A DNA stretch of 23,897 nt from contig CAZIXE010000055.1 of the NCBI GenBank assembly GCA_964543235.1, positions 1-23,897 on the forward strand, in the 5' to 3' direction. Source of the DNA: JANMMJ01 sp964543235. GTDB taxonomy: Bacteria; Pseudomonadota; Alphaproteobacteria; Rhizobiales; Aestuariivirgaceae. The position numbers and the translations under genes are program-made. Below, one piece after another: positions 15,902-23,739 of the stretch (position 1 is the stretch's first letter; each line of letters begins with the position of its first letter). The notes under the pieces are model-generated. The model was not told the origin of the DNA, did no database searches, and was given only the letters and a program-made list of their open reading frames with translations.

Positions 15902-18208
15902 TTGGCCGAAGTCCAGACACCCACGCTTGAAGATTTGCGGCATTCGTCAGACCCGGCATGGCTCTGGGACTGGCAGGCGCAGCGGATCGTGTGGGCGAAT
16001 GCCGCGGGGCTCATCTATTTCGGGTGCGAAACCCTGTTCGATCTGATCGACCGGCCGTTTGACCTGGCCGAAGCGGGTGTTGCGGCAATCGTCGATGCCG
16101 GCCGCACGCTCAGGCGTGGGCAAACAGCTGCTGCCAGGCTCCACTTTCCGTCAACCGGGGTGGCAGAGGGCCTCGATGTCAATTGCCATGTCCATGCGCT
16201 GCCGGATGGCCGGCCGGGACTGCTGGTGGCCGCCAGAACCCGGTGGGGGGCCGCCAACGGGATCGGCGCCGAGACGCTGGCGGCGGCGTTCGAGGCATTG
16301 CCGGGGGCGGCCCTTGTCGTCGACAAGGCAGGTGACGTTAGGCACGCCAATGCCGCTGCAAGCCGCCTCCTCGGCGCGCATGCTGCGGATATCGCAGGAG
16401 AACTGATGGCGCGGGCGAAACTGGCCGGCACGGTGAGTGCGGTCCGGACGGTCGATACGCCGCTCGGCGTGCGCGATATCAGACTTACGCTGCGGATCAT
16501 GCCGGAGGGCGGCGAGGCCCATGCGGTGATACTGGCCGAAGACGTGACGGCGCGGCGGGCGCTTGAGAAAAAATTATCGGCAGCCGCGGCCCCGCCGGTG
16601 CCGGCGCAACCCCAGGGGCTGAGCCCGGCAGAGGCCGATGCCTTCACGGCGCTGGGCCAGGTATTGCGCAGCGAAACCGCCGGCAGCGAAGCGCCGGGGC
16701 CGCCACCGCGCCGGGACGAGGTGCCCGAATTCATTCAGCGGGCGCTCGACGCCATGCCGGGGGCGAACCTGTTCCTGCAGCAAGGGCGACTCGAACATGC
16801 AAGCCCCGCCGCAGTGGCCCTGCTGGGCTTCGGCGACAAGGGGGACGTGCTCAACGCCGCGCCGCTGGCGGCCGCCCTCAAGGAGCTGGCGCCGGGTCGT
16901 GCCGTTGCCGAATTGCCGTGTGCCGACGGCGCTTCACGGCAGTTTTCGCTCACATTCGCGCAAATTCCCTGGCGCGACGGCCCGGCACAGCGGCTGACCC
17001 TGGCCCCGGCGGAAGCCACGGCCGAAGCTCCGCCGGAAGCCGCTCCCGCCCCGGCACCAGCGGCGGTGCCGGCGGCCGAGCCCATGGTGGCGGATGCCGA
17101 ACTCCGGGCCATTCTCGACACCGCCAGCGACGGCCTCGTCATGCTCGATCAAGAGGGGCGCATCCTGTCGCTGTCGGCGGGAGCGGAAGCGATTTTCGGC
17201 TATCGCAGCGCCGAGGTGGTGCAAAAACCCTTCGCCGAACTGATGACGGGCGAGTCGAAACGCACGGTAAAGGACTATCTCGCCGCCCTGCAGGGGCCGG
17301 GGCTGGCGGCGGTGTTCAATGACGGGCGGGAAGTCACGGCTGTGGTGAAACAGGGCGGCGAGGTGCCGCTGTTCCTGACGATTGCCCGGCTGCAGGCGAA
17401 ACAGCCCGGAACAGCCGCGTTCTGCGCGGTGGTGCGCGACATCACGCAGTGGAAGAAGACGGAAGCGGAACTCCGGCAGGCGCGCGACGAGGCGGAGCGG
17501 CAGAGCCGGCTCAAATCCGAGTTCCTGGCCAATGTCAGCCATGAGCTCAGAACCCCGCTCAACGCCATACTGGGCTTCTCCGAAATGATGCGGATCGAGA
17601 GTTTCGGGGCCATCGGCAACGAGAAATACCGCTCCTATATCAATGACATCCACAGTTCGGGCCGGCATCTCCTGGCGCTCATCAACGACCTTCTCGATCT
17701 CTCCAAGGTGGAAGCGGGCAAGCTCGAGCTCAATTTCACCTCGGTCAATCTGGGGGAGGTGGTGGAGCACGCCTTCCGCCTCGTGCAGGAGCAGGCGACG
17801 CAGCGCCGGGTGCTGCTGCGCAAGGCACTGCCGGCCGACCTGCCCAATGTGGTGGCGGATCTGCGCGCCATGCGGCAGATCCTCATCAATCTCCTCGCCA
17901 ATGCCGTCAAGTTCACCGATCCGGGCGGCCAGGTCATTGTTTCGGCTGCCGTTTCTCCGGAGGGCGAACTCACGCTCAAGGTCAAGGACACAGGGCTGGG
18001 CATGAGCCCGGAAGCGCTGGCGCAGGCCATGGAGCCGTTCCGGCGGGTCAAGACGGCGGGCCGCGAGGCGGAGGGCACGGGGCTGGGGCTGCCGCTCACC
18101 AAGGCGCTGGCCGAGGCCAACCGCACCCGCTTTGCCATCGAGAGCGCGCCCGGCCAGGGCACCACGGTCGCCATCACGTTTCCGACGACGCGGGTGCTGG
18201 CGATGTGA
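15902..18208 (+). CDS. multi-PAS sensor histidine kinase, PdhS-like
   Basis: The 768-residue protein has several PAS-like regions. The clearest is at about 395-510 (LRAILDTASDGLVMLDQEGRILSLSAGAEAIFGY), with weaker ones at ~10-110, ~125-225 and ~275-365, separated by Ala/Pro-rich linkers. A coiled stretch leads to HisKA, with His547 in FLANVSHELRTPLNAILGFSEMM. The ATPase domain has the N box INLLANAVKF, G1 KDTGLGM and G2 GTGLGLPLTKALAEANR, and ends FPTTRVLAM. The HisKA and catalytic segments closely resemble PdhS/PleC/DivJ-type kinases that act on DivK in alphaproteobacteria. No membrane segment is evident. The start is uncertain: TTG at 15902 is the best choice, since the frame is closed at 15824-15826 and no early ATG exists, but it has no good ribosome binding site. 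Confidence 0.85.
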   Translation: MAEVQTPTLEDLRHSSDPAWLWDWQAQRIVWANAAGLIYFGCETLFDLIDRPFDLAEAGVAAIVDAGRTLRRGQTAAARLHFPSTGVAEGLDVNCHVHALPDGRPGLLVAARTRWGAANGIGAETLAAAFEALPGAALVVDKAGDVRHANAAASRLLGAHAADIAGELMARAKLAGTVSAVRTVDTPLGVRDIRLTLRIMPEGGEAHAVILAEDVTARRALEKKLSAAAAPPVPAQPQGLSPAEADAFTALGQVLRSETAGSEAPGPPPRRDEVPEFIQRALDAMPGANLFLQQGRLEHASPAAVALLGFGDKGDVLNAAPLAAALKELAPGRAVAELPCADGASRQFSLTFAQIPWRDGPAQRLTLAPAEATAEAPPEAAPAPAPAAVPAAEPMVADAELRAILDTASDGLVMLDQEGRILSLSAGAEAIFGYRSAEVVQKPFAELMTGESKRTVKDYLAALQGPGLAAVFNDGREVTAVVKQGGEVPLFLTIARLQAKQPGTAAFCAVVRDITQWKKTEAELRQARDEAERQSRLKSEFLANVSHELRTPLNAILGFSEMMRIESFGAIGNEKYRSYINDIHSSGRHLLALINDLLDLSKVEAGKLELNFTSVNLGEVVEHAFRLVQEQATQRRVLLRKALPADLPNVVADLRAMRQILINLLANAVKFTDPGGQVIVSAAVSPEGELTLKVKDTGLGMSPEALAQAMEPFRRVKTAGREAEGTGLGLPLTKALAEANRTRFAIESAPGQGTTVAITFPTTRVLAM

Positions 18209-18372
18209 TTTCGGGCGCGATTTCACGCCCGCGACGCGCCATTGCGGCCGGTTTCGACGCGCATTTTCGTGCATTTCGACGGCGAATCCGGGGTTTTCCG
18301 GGGTCAAAAATTGCGTGGATGTCCCCGCAATTTGTTGCTTGTCCCCCTATCGGGATGGGGGCCCCTCCTGAA

Positions 18373-18415
18373 AAGGAATCCCCCCGGCCAGCTCTCGCCG
18401 CCGGGGGTAATCCTT
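18373..18415 (-). terminator. terminator hairpin of the tracrRNA
   Basis: On the minus strand, CCCCCGGC (18407-18400) pairs with GCCGGGGG (18388-18381), and an outer AAGGA/TCCTT pairing extends the stem across small internal loops. TTTT follows at 18374-18371. Its position right after the nexus-like loop fits the 3' hairpin of II-C tracrRNAs, which also contacts Cas9. Confidence 0.75.
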
Positions 18416-18432
18416 CAGTGGTAAACCACTTT

Positions 18433-18458
18433 GCCGTGGTTTCCCAACCGACTTCCCA
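18433..18458 (-). promoter_or_regulatory. CRISPR anti-repeat
   Basis: The plus-strand sequence GCCGTGGTTTCCC (18433-18445), AA, CCGACTTCCCA (18448-18458) equals the reverse complement of the array repeat over 24 of 26 positions. Only the central two bases differ (AA for TG). Such a partial repeat outside the array is the standard signature of a tracrRNA gene. Confidence 0.92.
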
Positions 18459-18465
18459 AGCATTT

Positions 18466-18494
18466 CCTTAACGGCATTTGTGTGTCACAGTCAA
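18466..18494 (-). promoter_or_regulatory. probable tracrRNA promoter
   Basis: On the minus strand TTGACT (18494-18489) is a 5/6 match to -35. After exactly 17 bp comes TTAAGG (18471-18466), a weak -10. Transcription would begin near 18460, immediately before the anti-repeat. The element lies inside the cas9 leader, so tracrRNA and cas9 are divergently expressed from overlapping DNA. Confidence 0.5.
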
Positions 18495-18533
18495 GGATTG
18501 AATGCGGCGTCAACAGGAGGTTGGAGGACGGGC

Positions 18534-21500
18534 ATGCGGATTCTTGGACTCGACTGCGGCATCGCCAGCGTGGGGTGGGCGGTTCTGGACCTGGCCGAGG
18601 ATGGCAGCGACGGACGGATCGCCGGCTGCGGAACCAGGATGTTCGATACGCCAGAGACCGACAAGGAGCGGCGGCCGAAATCGGAACTCAGGCGCATGTA
18701 TCGCGGCCAGCGCCGCGTCATCCGGCGCCGCAAGCAGCGCATGAATGCCGTGCGGCGGCTGCTGCACCAGCATGGACTGCTGCCAAGGGCGGGGAGCGAC
18801 GCGCTGGCCTTCGACGGCACCGATCCCTGGGCCATGCGGGCCATGGCCCATGAGCGGCTGCTGTCGGCGCGCGAACTCGCCGTCGCTCTCGGCCATATCG
18901 CACGGCATCGCGGATTCAAATCCAATGCCAAGTCGCGCGGCGAGAACGTCGCCGAAGATTCGAAGATGAAGAAGGCGATGGCCGAAACGCAGGAGAAGAT
19001 GGCCGGGCGCACCTTCGGGCAGCTCATGGCGAGCGACCCGGCCTTTGCCGGCCGCAAGCGCAACCGCGAGGGCGACTACTCACGAACACCGCTGCGGGCC
19101 GATCTCGAAGCGGAAGTGCGGGCGATCTTCCGCGCCCAGCAACGGCGGCAGAATCCGGCGGCGACGCCGGCGCTCGAAGCGGACTTCATCGCCACCGCCT
19201 TCTTCCAGCGCGGGCTGCAGGACAGCGAGAAGCTGCTGGCCGACTGCGCGTTCGAGCCGCAAGAGAAACGGACATCGAAGCGCGCCTTTTCCTTCGAGCT
19301 GTTCCGCTACCTGTCGCGCCTCAACACCTTCACCATCGAAGCGGGACGCAACACGCGGCGGCTCACGCAACCGGAACTGGAACGGGCCATCGCCGCCTTC
19401 GGGTCGACCAAGAAGATCAGCTTCAAGGCACTGCGCAAGATCCTGAAGCTCGGCGATGAGGAGCGTTTCGCGGGGGTGCGGGAGCAGGACGAGGGCAACG
19501 ATTGCGTGGCACGGCATGGCGAGGCGGCGGCCGGCACGGCTACCCTCAAGGCGGTGCTCGACGGCGCGGCCTGGGACTCGCTTGTCAAGACGCCGGAGAA
19601 GCTCGACCGCATCGCCGAGGTCATCACCTTCCGCGAGGACCTGGGCAATATCCGAAAGGGGCTTGAAGAAACAGGACTCGATCCGCTCATCATCGAGGCG
19701 CTGATGCAGGCGGTGCAGGACGGCATCTTCACGAAGTTTGCCGGCGCCGGACATATCTCGTCGAAAGCCTGCCGCAACATGATCCCGCACCTGGCACAGG
19801 GCAAGGTCTATTCGGACGCGGCAGCAGCCTGCAACTATGACCACACGCAGAGCCGCGAGCGCAACGCCTTCAATGTCGGTATCACCGGCAAGCAGGCGCT
19901 GAAGGAAATCCTCAGCCGGCAGATCATCGACCGCTCGCTGGTGGGCAGCCCGATCGCCCGCAAGGCGCTGATCGAGGCGGTCAAGCAGGTGAAGGCCGTG
20001 GCCGAGGCGTATGGCATTCCCGACGCCGTGCACGTGGAGCTGGCCCGCGACGTGGGCAAGGGCATCGAGGAACGGCGCGAGATCGAGCGCGGCATCGAGA
20101 AGCGGAACAAGGAGAAGGAGCGGCTGCGGGCGCGCTTCGCCGAGGATGTGGGCGAACCCTGCCGGACGGCCGAGGACCTGCTCAGATACGAGCTGTGGCT
20201 CGAACAGAACGGGCGCTGCGTCTATTCCGACGTGCTGATCTCGCCCCGGGACATCGTGGCGACGAGCAATGCCGTCGAGGTCGATCACATCCTGCCGTGG
20301 AGCCGTTTCGGCGATGACAGTTTTCACAACAAGACGCTGTGCACCGCCAAGGCCAATCGCGAGAAGCGCGGGCAAACGCCCTATGAATGGTTCGGTTCGA
20401 ACGAAGCGCAGTGGGCCGCCTATGTGGCGCGCGTGCAGAGCCTTCCCGCGCTGCGCGGCATCAAGCGGCGGAACTACACGCTCAAGGATGCCGCGAGCGC
20501 CGAAGAGAGGTTCCGCTCGCGCAACCTCAACGACACGCGCTGGGTGTGCCGGCTGCTGGCGGAATGCCTCAAGCAGCTTTATCCGAAGGACGAAGGGCAG
20601 CGCCGCGTGTTCACGCGGCCCGGGGCGCTGACCGACCGGATGCGGCGCGGCTGGGGCCTGCAATGGGTCAAGAAGAACGAGAAGGGCGAGCGCATCGCCG
20701 ACGACCGTCATCACGCGCTGGACGCCATCGTCTGTGCCGCGACGACGGAAGCCATGATGCAGAAGCTGACCAAGGTATTCCAGAAGGAAGAGGAGATGGG
20801 CGGGCACCGCGACTTCCGCGCGCTGGACCAGCCCTGGCCCGGCTTCCGCGAACAGACGCTGGCGGCCGTCGAGCGCGTGTTCGTCTCCCGCGCCGAGCGG
20901 CGGCGGGCGCGCGGCGAGGCGCATGCCGCCACCATCCGCTCGGTGTCGGAGCGCGACGGCGAGAGACTGGTGTTCGAGCGGCGGCGCATCGGCGACCTCA
21001 AGGACAGCGACCTCGACCGCATCAAGGACCCGGAGCGGAATGCGGCGACCATCGCGGCGCTGCGCGCCTGGATCGCGGCGGGAAAGCCCGAGGACGCACC
21101 ACCGCTCTCGCCCAAGGGCGATCCGATCGCCAAGGTGACGCTGCGTACCAACAAGAAGCCGGACGTCTCACTGCGGGGCGGCGTTGTGGACCGGGGTGAA
21201 ATGGCCAGAGTGGATGTGTTCCGCAAGCAGAACAAGAAGGGAGCGTGGCAGTATTATCTCGTGCCGATCTATCCGCACCAGATCGCGACGATGGAGGAGC
21301 CTCCAAAATGCGCGGTGCAAGCTCATCAAGACGAGGCCAGGTGGCCCGCTCTGGATGACACGTTCGAATTCATGTGGTCGCTCGTTCCAATGGAGTACCT
21401 AGAAATCGAAACTGGAAAGGGACAATTGATCGGCGGTTACTACCGAGGTATGGACAGAGCATCCGGAAATCTCGAAGTCTCTCAACACCAAGACTCGGAC

Positions 21501-21626
21501 CAGCGGGTCCGCGGGATCGGTGCAAGGACACTTCGCACATTGGATAAGTACCACGTTGACCGGCTGGGCCGAAAACTGTTGGTCCGCATGGAACGGCGCA
21601 CATGGCGTGGAAAGGTGTGCACATAG
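18534..21626 (+). CDS. cas9: CRISPR-associated endonuclease Cas9, type II-C
   Basis: Cas9 is the crRNA:tracrRNA-guided DNA nuclease of the locus. At 1030 residues it has the compact II-C size. RuvC-I is at the N-terminus (MRILGLDCGIASVGWA, Asp7), followed by an arginine-rich bridge helix (RRPKSELRRMYRGQRRVIRR). RuvC-II is HVELARD (Glu502). The HNH domain has VDHILPWSRF (Asp584, His585) and Asn608 in TAKANREK. RuvC-III is DRHHALDA (His727, Asp730). All nuclease residues are present. The C-terminal PAM-interacting end is encoded by noticeably lower-GC DNA. I choose the ATG at 18534 because GGAGG (18523-18527) lies six bases before it; an in-frame GTG at 18480 would overlap the tracrRNA promoter. 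Its end overlaps cas1 by 25 bp. Confidence 0.97.
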   Translation: MRILGLDCGIASVGWAVLDLAEDGSDGRIAGCGTRMFDTPETDKERRPKSELRRMYRGQRRVIRRRKQRMNAVRRLLHQHGLLPRAGSDALAFDGTDPWAMRAMAHERLLSARELAVALGHIARHRGFKSNAKSRGENVAEDSKMKKAMAETQEKMAGRTFGQLMASDPAFAGRKRNREGDYSRTPLRADLEAEVRAIFRAQQRRQNPAATPALEADFIATAFFQRGLQDSEKLLADCAFEPQEKRTSKRAFSFELFRYLSRLNTFTIEAGRNTRRLTQPELERAIAAFGSTKKISFKALRKILKLGDEERFAGVREQDEGNDCVARHGEAAAGTATLKAVLDGAAWDSLVKTPEKLDRIAEVITFREDLGNIRKGLEETGLDPLIIEALMQAVQDGIFTKFAGAGHISSKACRNMIPHLAQGKVYSDAAAACNYDHTQSRERNAFNVGITGKQALKEILSRQIIDRSLVGSPIARKALIEAVKQVKAVAEAYGIPDAVHVELARDVGKGIEERREIERGIEKRNKEKERLRARFAEDVGEPCRTAEDLLRYELWLEQNGRCVYSDVLISPRDIVATSNAVEVDHILPWSRFGDDSFHNKTLCTAKANREKRGQTPYEWFGSNEAQWAAYVARVQSLPALRGIKRRNYTLKDAASAEERFRSRNLNDTRWVCRLLAECLKQLYPKDEGQRRVFTRPGALTDRMRRGWGLQWVKKNEKGERIADDRHHALDAIVCAATTEAMMQKLTKVFQKEEEMGGHRDFRALDQPWPGFREQTLAAVERVFVSRAERRRARGEAHAATIRSVSERDGERLVFERRRIGDLKDSDLDRIKDPERNAATIAALRAWIAAGKPEDAPPLSPKGDPIAKVTLRTNKKPDVSLRGGVVDRGEMARVDVFRKQNKKGAWQYYLVPIYPHQIATMEEPPKCAVQAHQDEARWPALDDTFEFMWSLVPMEYLEIETGKGQLIGGYYRGMDRASGNLEVSQHQDSDQRVRGIGARTLRTLDKYHVDRLGRKLLVRMERRTWRGKVCT

Positions 21627-22486
21627 CCACGCCGTCGCGGCTGTCGTGGAAAGACACGCAGCTCGTGGTGGCGCAGGAGGAACAGACCGTCACGCTGCCG
21701 CTCGAGGACGTGGCCTGGATCGTGCTCGACTCGCCGCATTCGACGCTGACCGCCGCGCTCGTTTCCGCCTGCATGGAGCACGGCGTCGCGGTGATCTTCA
21801 CCGACCAGCGGCACCTGCCTTCCGGCATGGCGCTCGCCTTCCACCGGCACCACCGGCAGGCGGGGGTGGCCGCCCTGCAAGTTGCCGCCACGCTGCCGCT
21901 CAAGAAACGGCTATGGCAGGCGATCGTCATCGCCAAGATCGAGAACCAGGCGCGCTGCCTCGATCACTGCGGGGCGGAGGCCGCGGCGCTGCGGGCGATG
22001 GCGGACCGCGTCGGCTCCGGCGATCCCGACAACATCGAGGCGCAGGCGGCGCGCGCCTACTGGCCCAGGCTGTTTGCCGGTTTCACGCGGGCCAACGAAA
22101 GCGATCTCCGCAACAAGATGCTGAACTATGGCTATGCCGTCGCCCGCGCCGCGGTGGCGCGCGGCCTCGCCGCCTCCGGCCTGCTGCCCTGTTTCGGCCT
22201 GTTCCACGACAATGCCGCCAATGCCTTCAACCTCGCCGACGATCTCCTCGAACCGTTCCGGCCGGCGGTCGACCGGGCGGTGGCGCGGCTCTTCGGCGCG
22301 GACGGCGAGCCCGAGGCTGAATTCACCGTGGCGCAGCGCCGCGCGCTGGCCGGTATCCTTAACGAGGACATCGGCTTGCAGGGCGAGACCGTCAGTGTAC
22401 TGATTGCCACGGAGCGCGCCGCGGCGAGCCTGGTGCGGGCGCTCGAAGGCGGCAGCGCCGCGCTCCTGGAGCTGCCGCGCCTGTGA
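21602..22486 (+). CDS. cas1: CRISPR-associated integrase Cas1, type II
   Basis: Cas1 forms the spacer-integrating complex with Cas2. The 294-residue product has the type II Cas1 pattern MAWKGVHIATPSRLSWKDTQLVV, ending of strand-rich N-terminus, and the helical catalytic domain. Metal-binding residues are Glu146 (NIEAQAARAYW), His202 (GLFHDNAANAFNLADD) and Glu217 (DLLEPFRP). Their spacing equals that of the S. pyogenes protein (Glu149, His205, Glu220). It starts inside the 3' end of cas9, so the two are translationally coupled, and is followed by cas2 after nine bases. It appears complete and active. Confidence 0.96.
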   Translation: MAWKGVHIATPSRLSWKDTQLVVAQEEQTVTLPLEDVAWIVLDSPHSTLTAALVSACMEHGVAVIFTDQRHLPSGMALAFHRHHRQAGVAALQVAATLPLKKRLWQAIVIAKIENQARCLDHCGAEAAALRAMADRVGSGDPDNIEAQAARAYWPRLFAGFTRANESDLRNKMLNYGYAVARAAVARGLAASGLLPCFGLFHDNAANAFNLADDLLEPFRPAVDRAVARLFGADGEPEAEFTVAQRRALAGILNEDIGLQGETVSVLIATERAAASLVRALEGGSAALLELPRL

Positions 22487-22495
22487 GGGAGCGCC

Positions 22496-22825
22496 ATGAA
22501 GCAGTCCGAGGTGCGTTACATGTGGCTCTTCGTGTTCTTCGACCTGCCCGTCGGGACCAAGGCGGAGCGGCGGGCGGCGACGCGCTTTCGCAATTTCCTC
22601 AAGGACGACGGATTCCTCATGCTGCAATGGTCGGTTTATGCCCGGGTCTGCCGCGGCGAGGAGGCGACCGAGAAGCACCAGGCGCGTGTCACAAAGAACT
22701 TGCCTTCCAAGGGCAGTGTGCGCACCTTGCAGGTGACCGAGCGCCAGTATGCCCGCATGAAACTGCTGATCGGCGAGAAGAAGAAAAGTGAGAAGGTGGC
22801 CGCAGACCAGCTCGTTTTGCTCTGA
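22496..22825 (+). CDS. cas2: CRISPR-associated protein Cas2
   Basis: Cas2 is the structural partner of Cas1 in spacer acquisition. The 109-residue protein begins MKQSEVRYMWLFVFFDLPVGTKAERR, the usual beta-strand followed by the conserved Asp16, and continues with the ferredoxin-like pattern FLKDDGFLMLQWSVYAR and GSVRTLQVTERQYARM. A GAGGGAG stretch before the ATG is a good ribosome binding site. The stop codon sits within a long perfect hairpin that separates the operon from the array. No csn2 or cas4 gene follows, in line with subtype II-C. Confidence 0.96.
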   Translation: MKQSEVRYMWLFVFFDLPVGTKAERRAATRFRNFLKDDGFLMLQWSVYARVCRGEEATEKHQARVTKNLPSKGSVRTLQVTERQYARMKLLIGEKKKSEKVAADQLVLL

Positions 22826-22857
22826 ATTCCCTTCCTATCGGGAAGGGAATTCAGAGC
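22819..22857. terminator. 17-bp perfect inverted repeat between cas2 and the array
   Basis: The left arm 22819-22835 and right arm 22841-22857 are perfectly complementary over 17 bp around the loop TATCG. The left arm includes the cas2 stop codon. There is no T-run on either side, so a classical intrinsic terminator is not certain. It could end the cas operon, block read-through from the opposing array, or protect an RNA 3' end. Confidence 0.6.
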
Positions 22858-23448
22858 GGTTTCAGAGCTTTGCCGCGGAGCAAGCCTACCACTGGGAAGT
22901 CGGCAGGGAAACCACGGCTTACCATGGGACCCCTGAGCAGAAGAAGCGAAGCCTACCACTGGGAAGTCGGCAGGGAAACCACGGCACACTTTTTCAACCA
23001 CTCTTCGGAGTAGGGAGCCTACCACTGGGAAGTCGGCAGGGAAACCACGGCGCAGTCCATGCCTCGGTCGCAATGACTGCCGAGCCTACCACTGGGAAGT
23101 CGGCAGGGAAACCACGGCGGACTGCTTGTACTGGTCAACGGAAAACGTAGCCTACCACTGGGAAGTCGGCAGGGAAACCACGGCAAAGACGAGGTTATGG
23201 TCGTCAATGTGAGTAGCCTACCACTGGGAAGTCGGCAGGGAAACCACGGCGAGACTGAAAAGCTTCTAAAGCTTCTCAATAGCCTACCACTGGGAAGTCG
23301 GCAGGGAAACCACGGCACCGGTTTTTCCGACGGAACGCGCGTTGACAGCCTACCACTGGGAAGTCGGCAGGGAAACCACGGCAAGAGCGGATTTCATGTG
23401 ATCGCGAGGTAGAGCCTACCACTGGGAAGTCGGCAGGGAAACCACGGC

Positions 23449-23610
23449 GCCCCGCGACGAGCCGCGCGCCTTTGTTTTAGCCTACCACTGGGAAGTCGGC
23501 AGGGAAACCACGGCAATGTACATTAATTTACGCGCCGATACTTTAGCCTACCACTGGGAAGTCGGCAGGGAAACCACGGCGCCACGCGACGAGCCGCGCG
23601 CCTTTGTTTT
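23449..23610. repeat. near-identical spacers within the array
   Basis: The spacers at 23449-23478 and 23581-23610 differ at one position only (the fourth base, C versus A). The partial spacer at the window edge (23879-23897) again matches the first over 18 of 19 bases. They are separated by unrelated spacers, so this is not one simple tandem copy. Confidence 0.9.
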
Positions 23611-23639
23611 AGCCTACCACTGGGAAGTCGGCAGGGAAA

Positions 23640-23739
23640 NNNNNNNNNNNNNNNNNNNNNNNNNNNNNNNNNNNNNNNNNNNNNNNNNNNNNNNNNNNNN
23701 NNNNNNNNNNNNNNNNNNNNNNNNNNNNNNNNNNNNNNN
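23640..23739. other. 100-N assembly gap inside a CRISPR repeat
   Basis: Exactly 100 N interrupt the array. The repeat part before the gap is 29 bp and the part after is 7 bp, which together make exactly one 36-bp repeat. The gap length is therefore probably a placeholder; the true content could be zero or any number of repeat-spacer units. Confidence 0.95.

Larger units (their letters stand above)
18370..18460 (-). ncRNA. tracrRNA of the type II-C CRISPR system
   Basis: This tracrRNA is inferred from sequence on the minus strand, divergent from cas9. From 5' to 3' it holds the following. The anti-repeat is at 18458-18433: 11 + 13 nt complementary to the array repeat, separated by a 2-nt internal loop with one possible G-U pair. 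After two A residues comes a stem-loop, AGTGG-TTTA-CCACT (18430-18417), in the place of the nexus. A GC-rich hairpin (CCCCCGGC/GCCGGGGG, extended by AAGGA/TCCTT) follows, then a T stretch at 18374-18371. It would bind pre-crRNA, allow RNase III processing and load Cas9. The total of about 90 nt is usual for II-C systems. The plus strand offers no comparable terminator. The rest of the gap 18209-18369 holds only small inverted repeats. Confidence 0.85.

Noticed and set aside
16934..18307. 457-codon open frame antisense to the histidine kinase
   Set aside because: It lies across the kinase core, which is clearly the real gene. The antisense product is Arg/His-rich with no recognisable motif.
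18480..18533. Upstream GTG start for cas9 (18 extra residues)
   Set aside because: The added residues match no Cas9 N-terminus. The ATG at 18534 has GGAGG six bases upstream and starts directly at RuvC-I.
18433..18534. tracrRNA on the plus strand, running into cas9
   Set aside because: The anti-repeat would be followed by no hairpin and no terminator before cas9. The minus strand provides a promoter, stem-loop and terminator in the right order.
19080..20924. 614-codon open frame antisense to cas9
   Set aside because: It is a by-product of high GC on the opposite strand. Its composition is low-complexity Arg/Leu/His-rich and it shows no domain, while cas9 in the plus frame has every expected motif.
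22826..22882. Leader sequence between cas2 and the first repeat
   Set aside because: The 57 bp are mostly the long hairpin and are not AT-rich. With the array inferred to run on the minus strand this is the leader-distal side, or no classical leader is needed.
22788..23412. Open frames through the CRISPR array on both strands
   Set aside because: The products are the translated repeat (SLPLGSRQGNHG or PWFPCRLPSGRL) over and over, because 36-bp repeats with 30-bp spacers keep frame. They are not genes.
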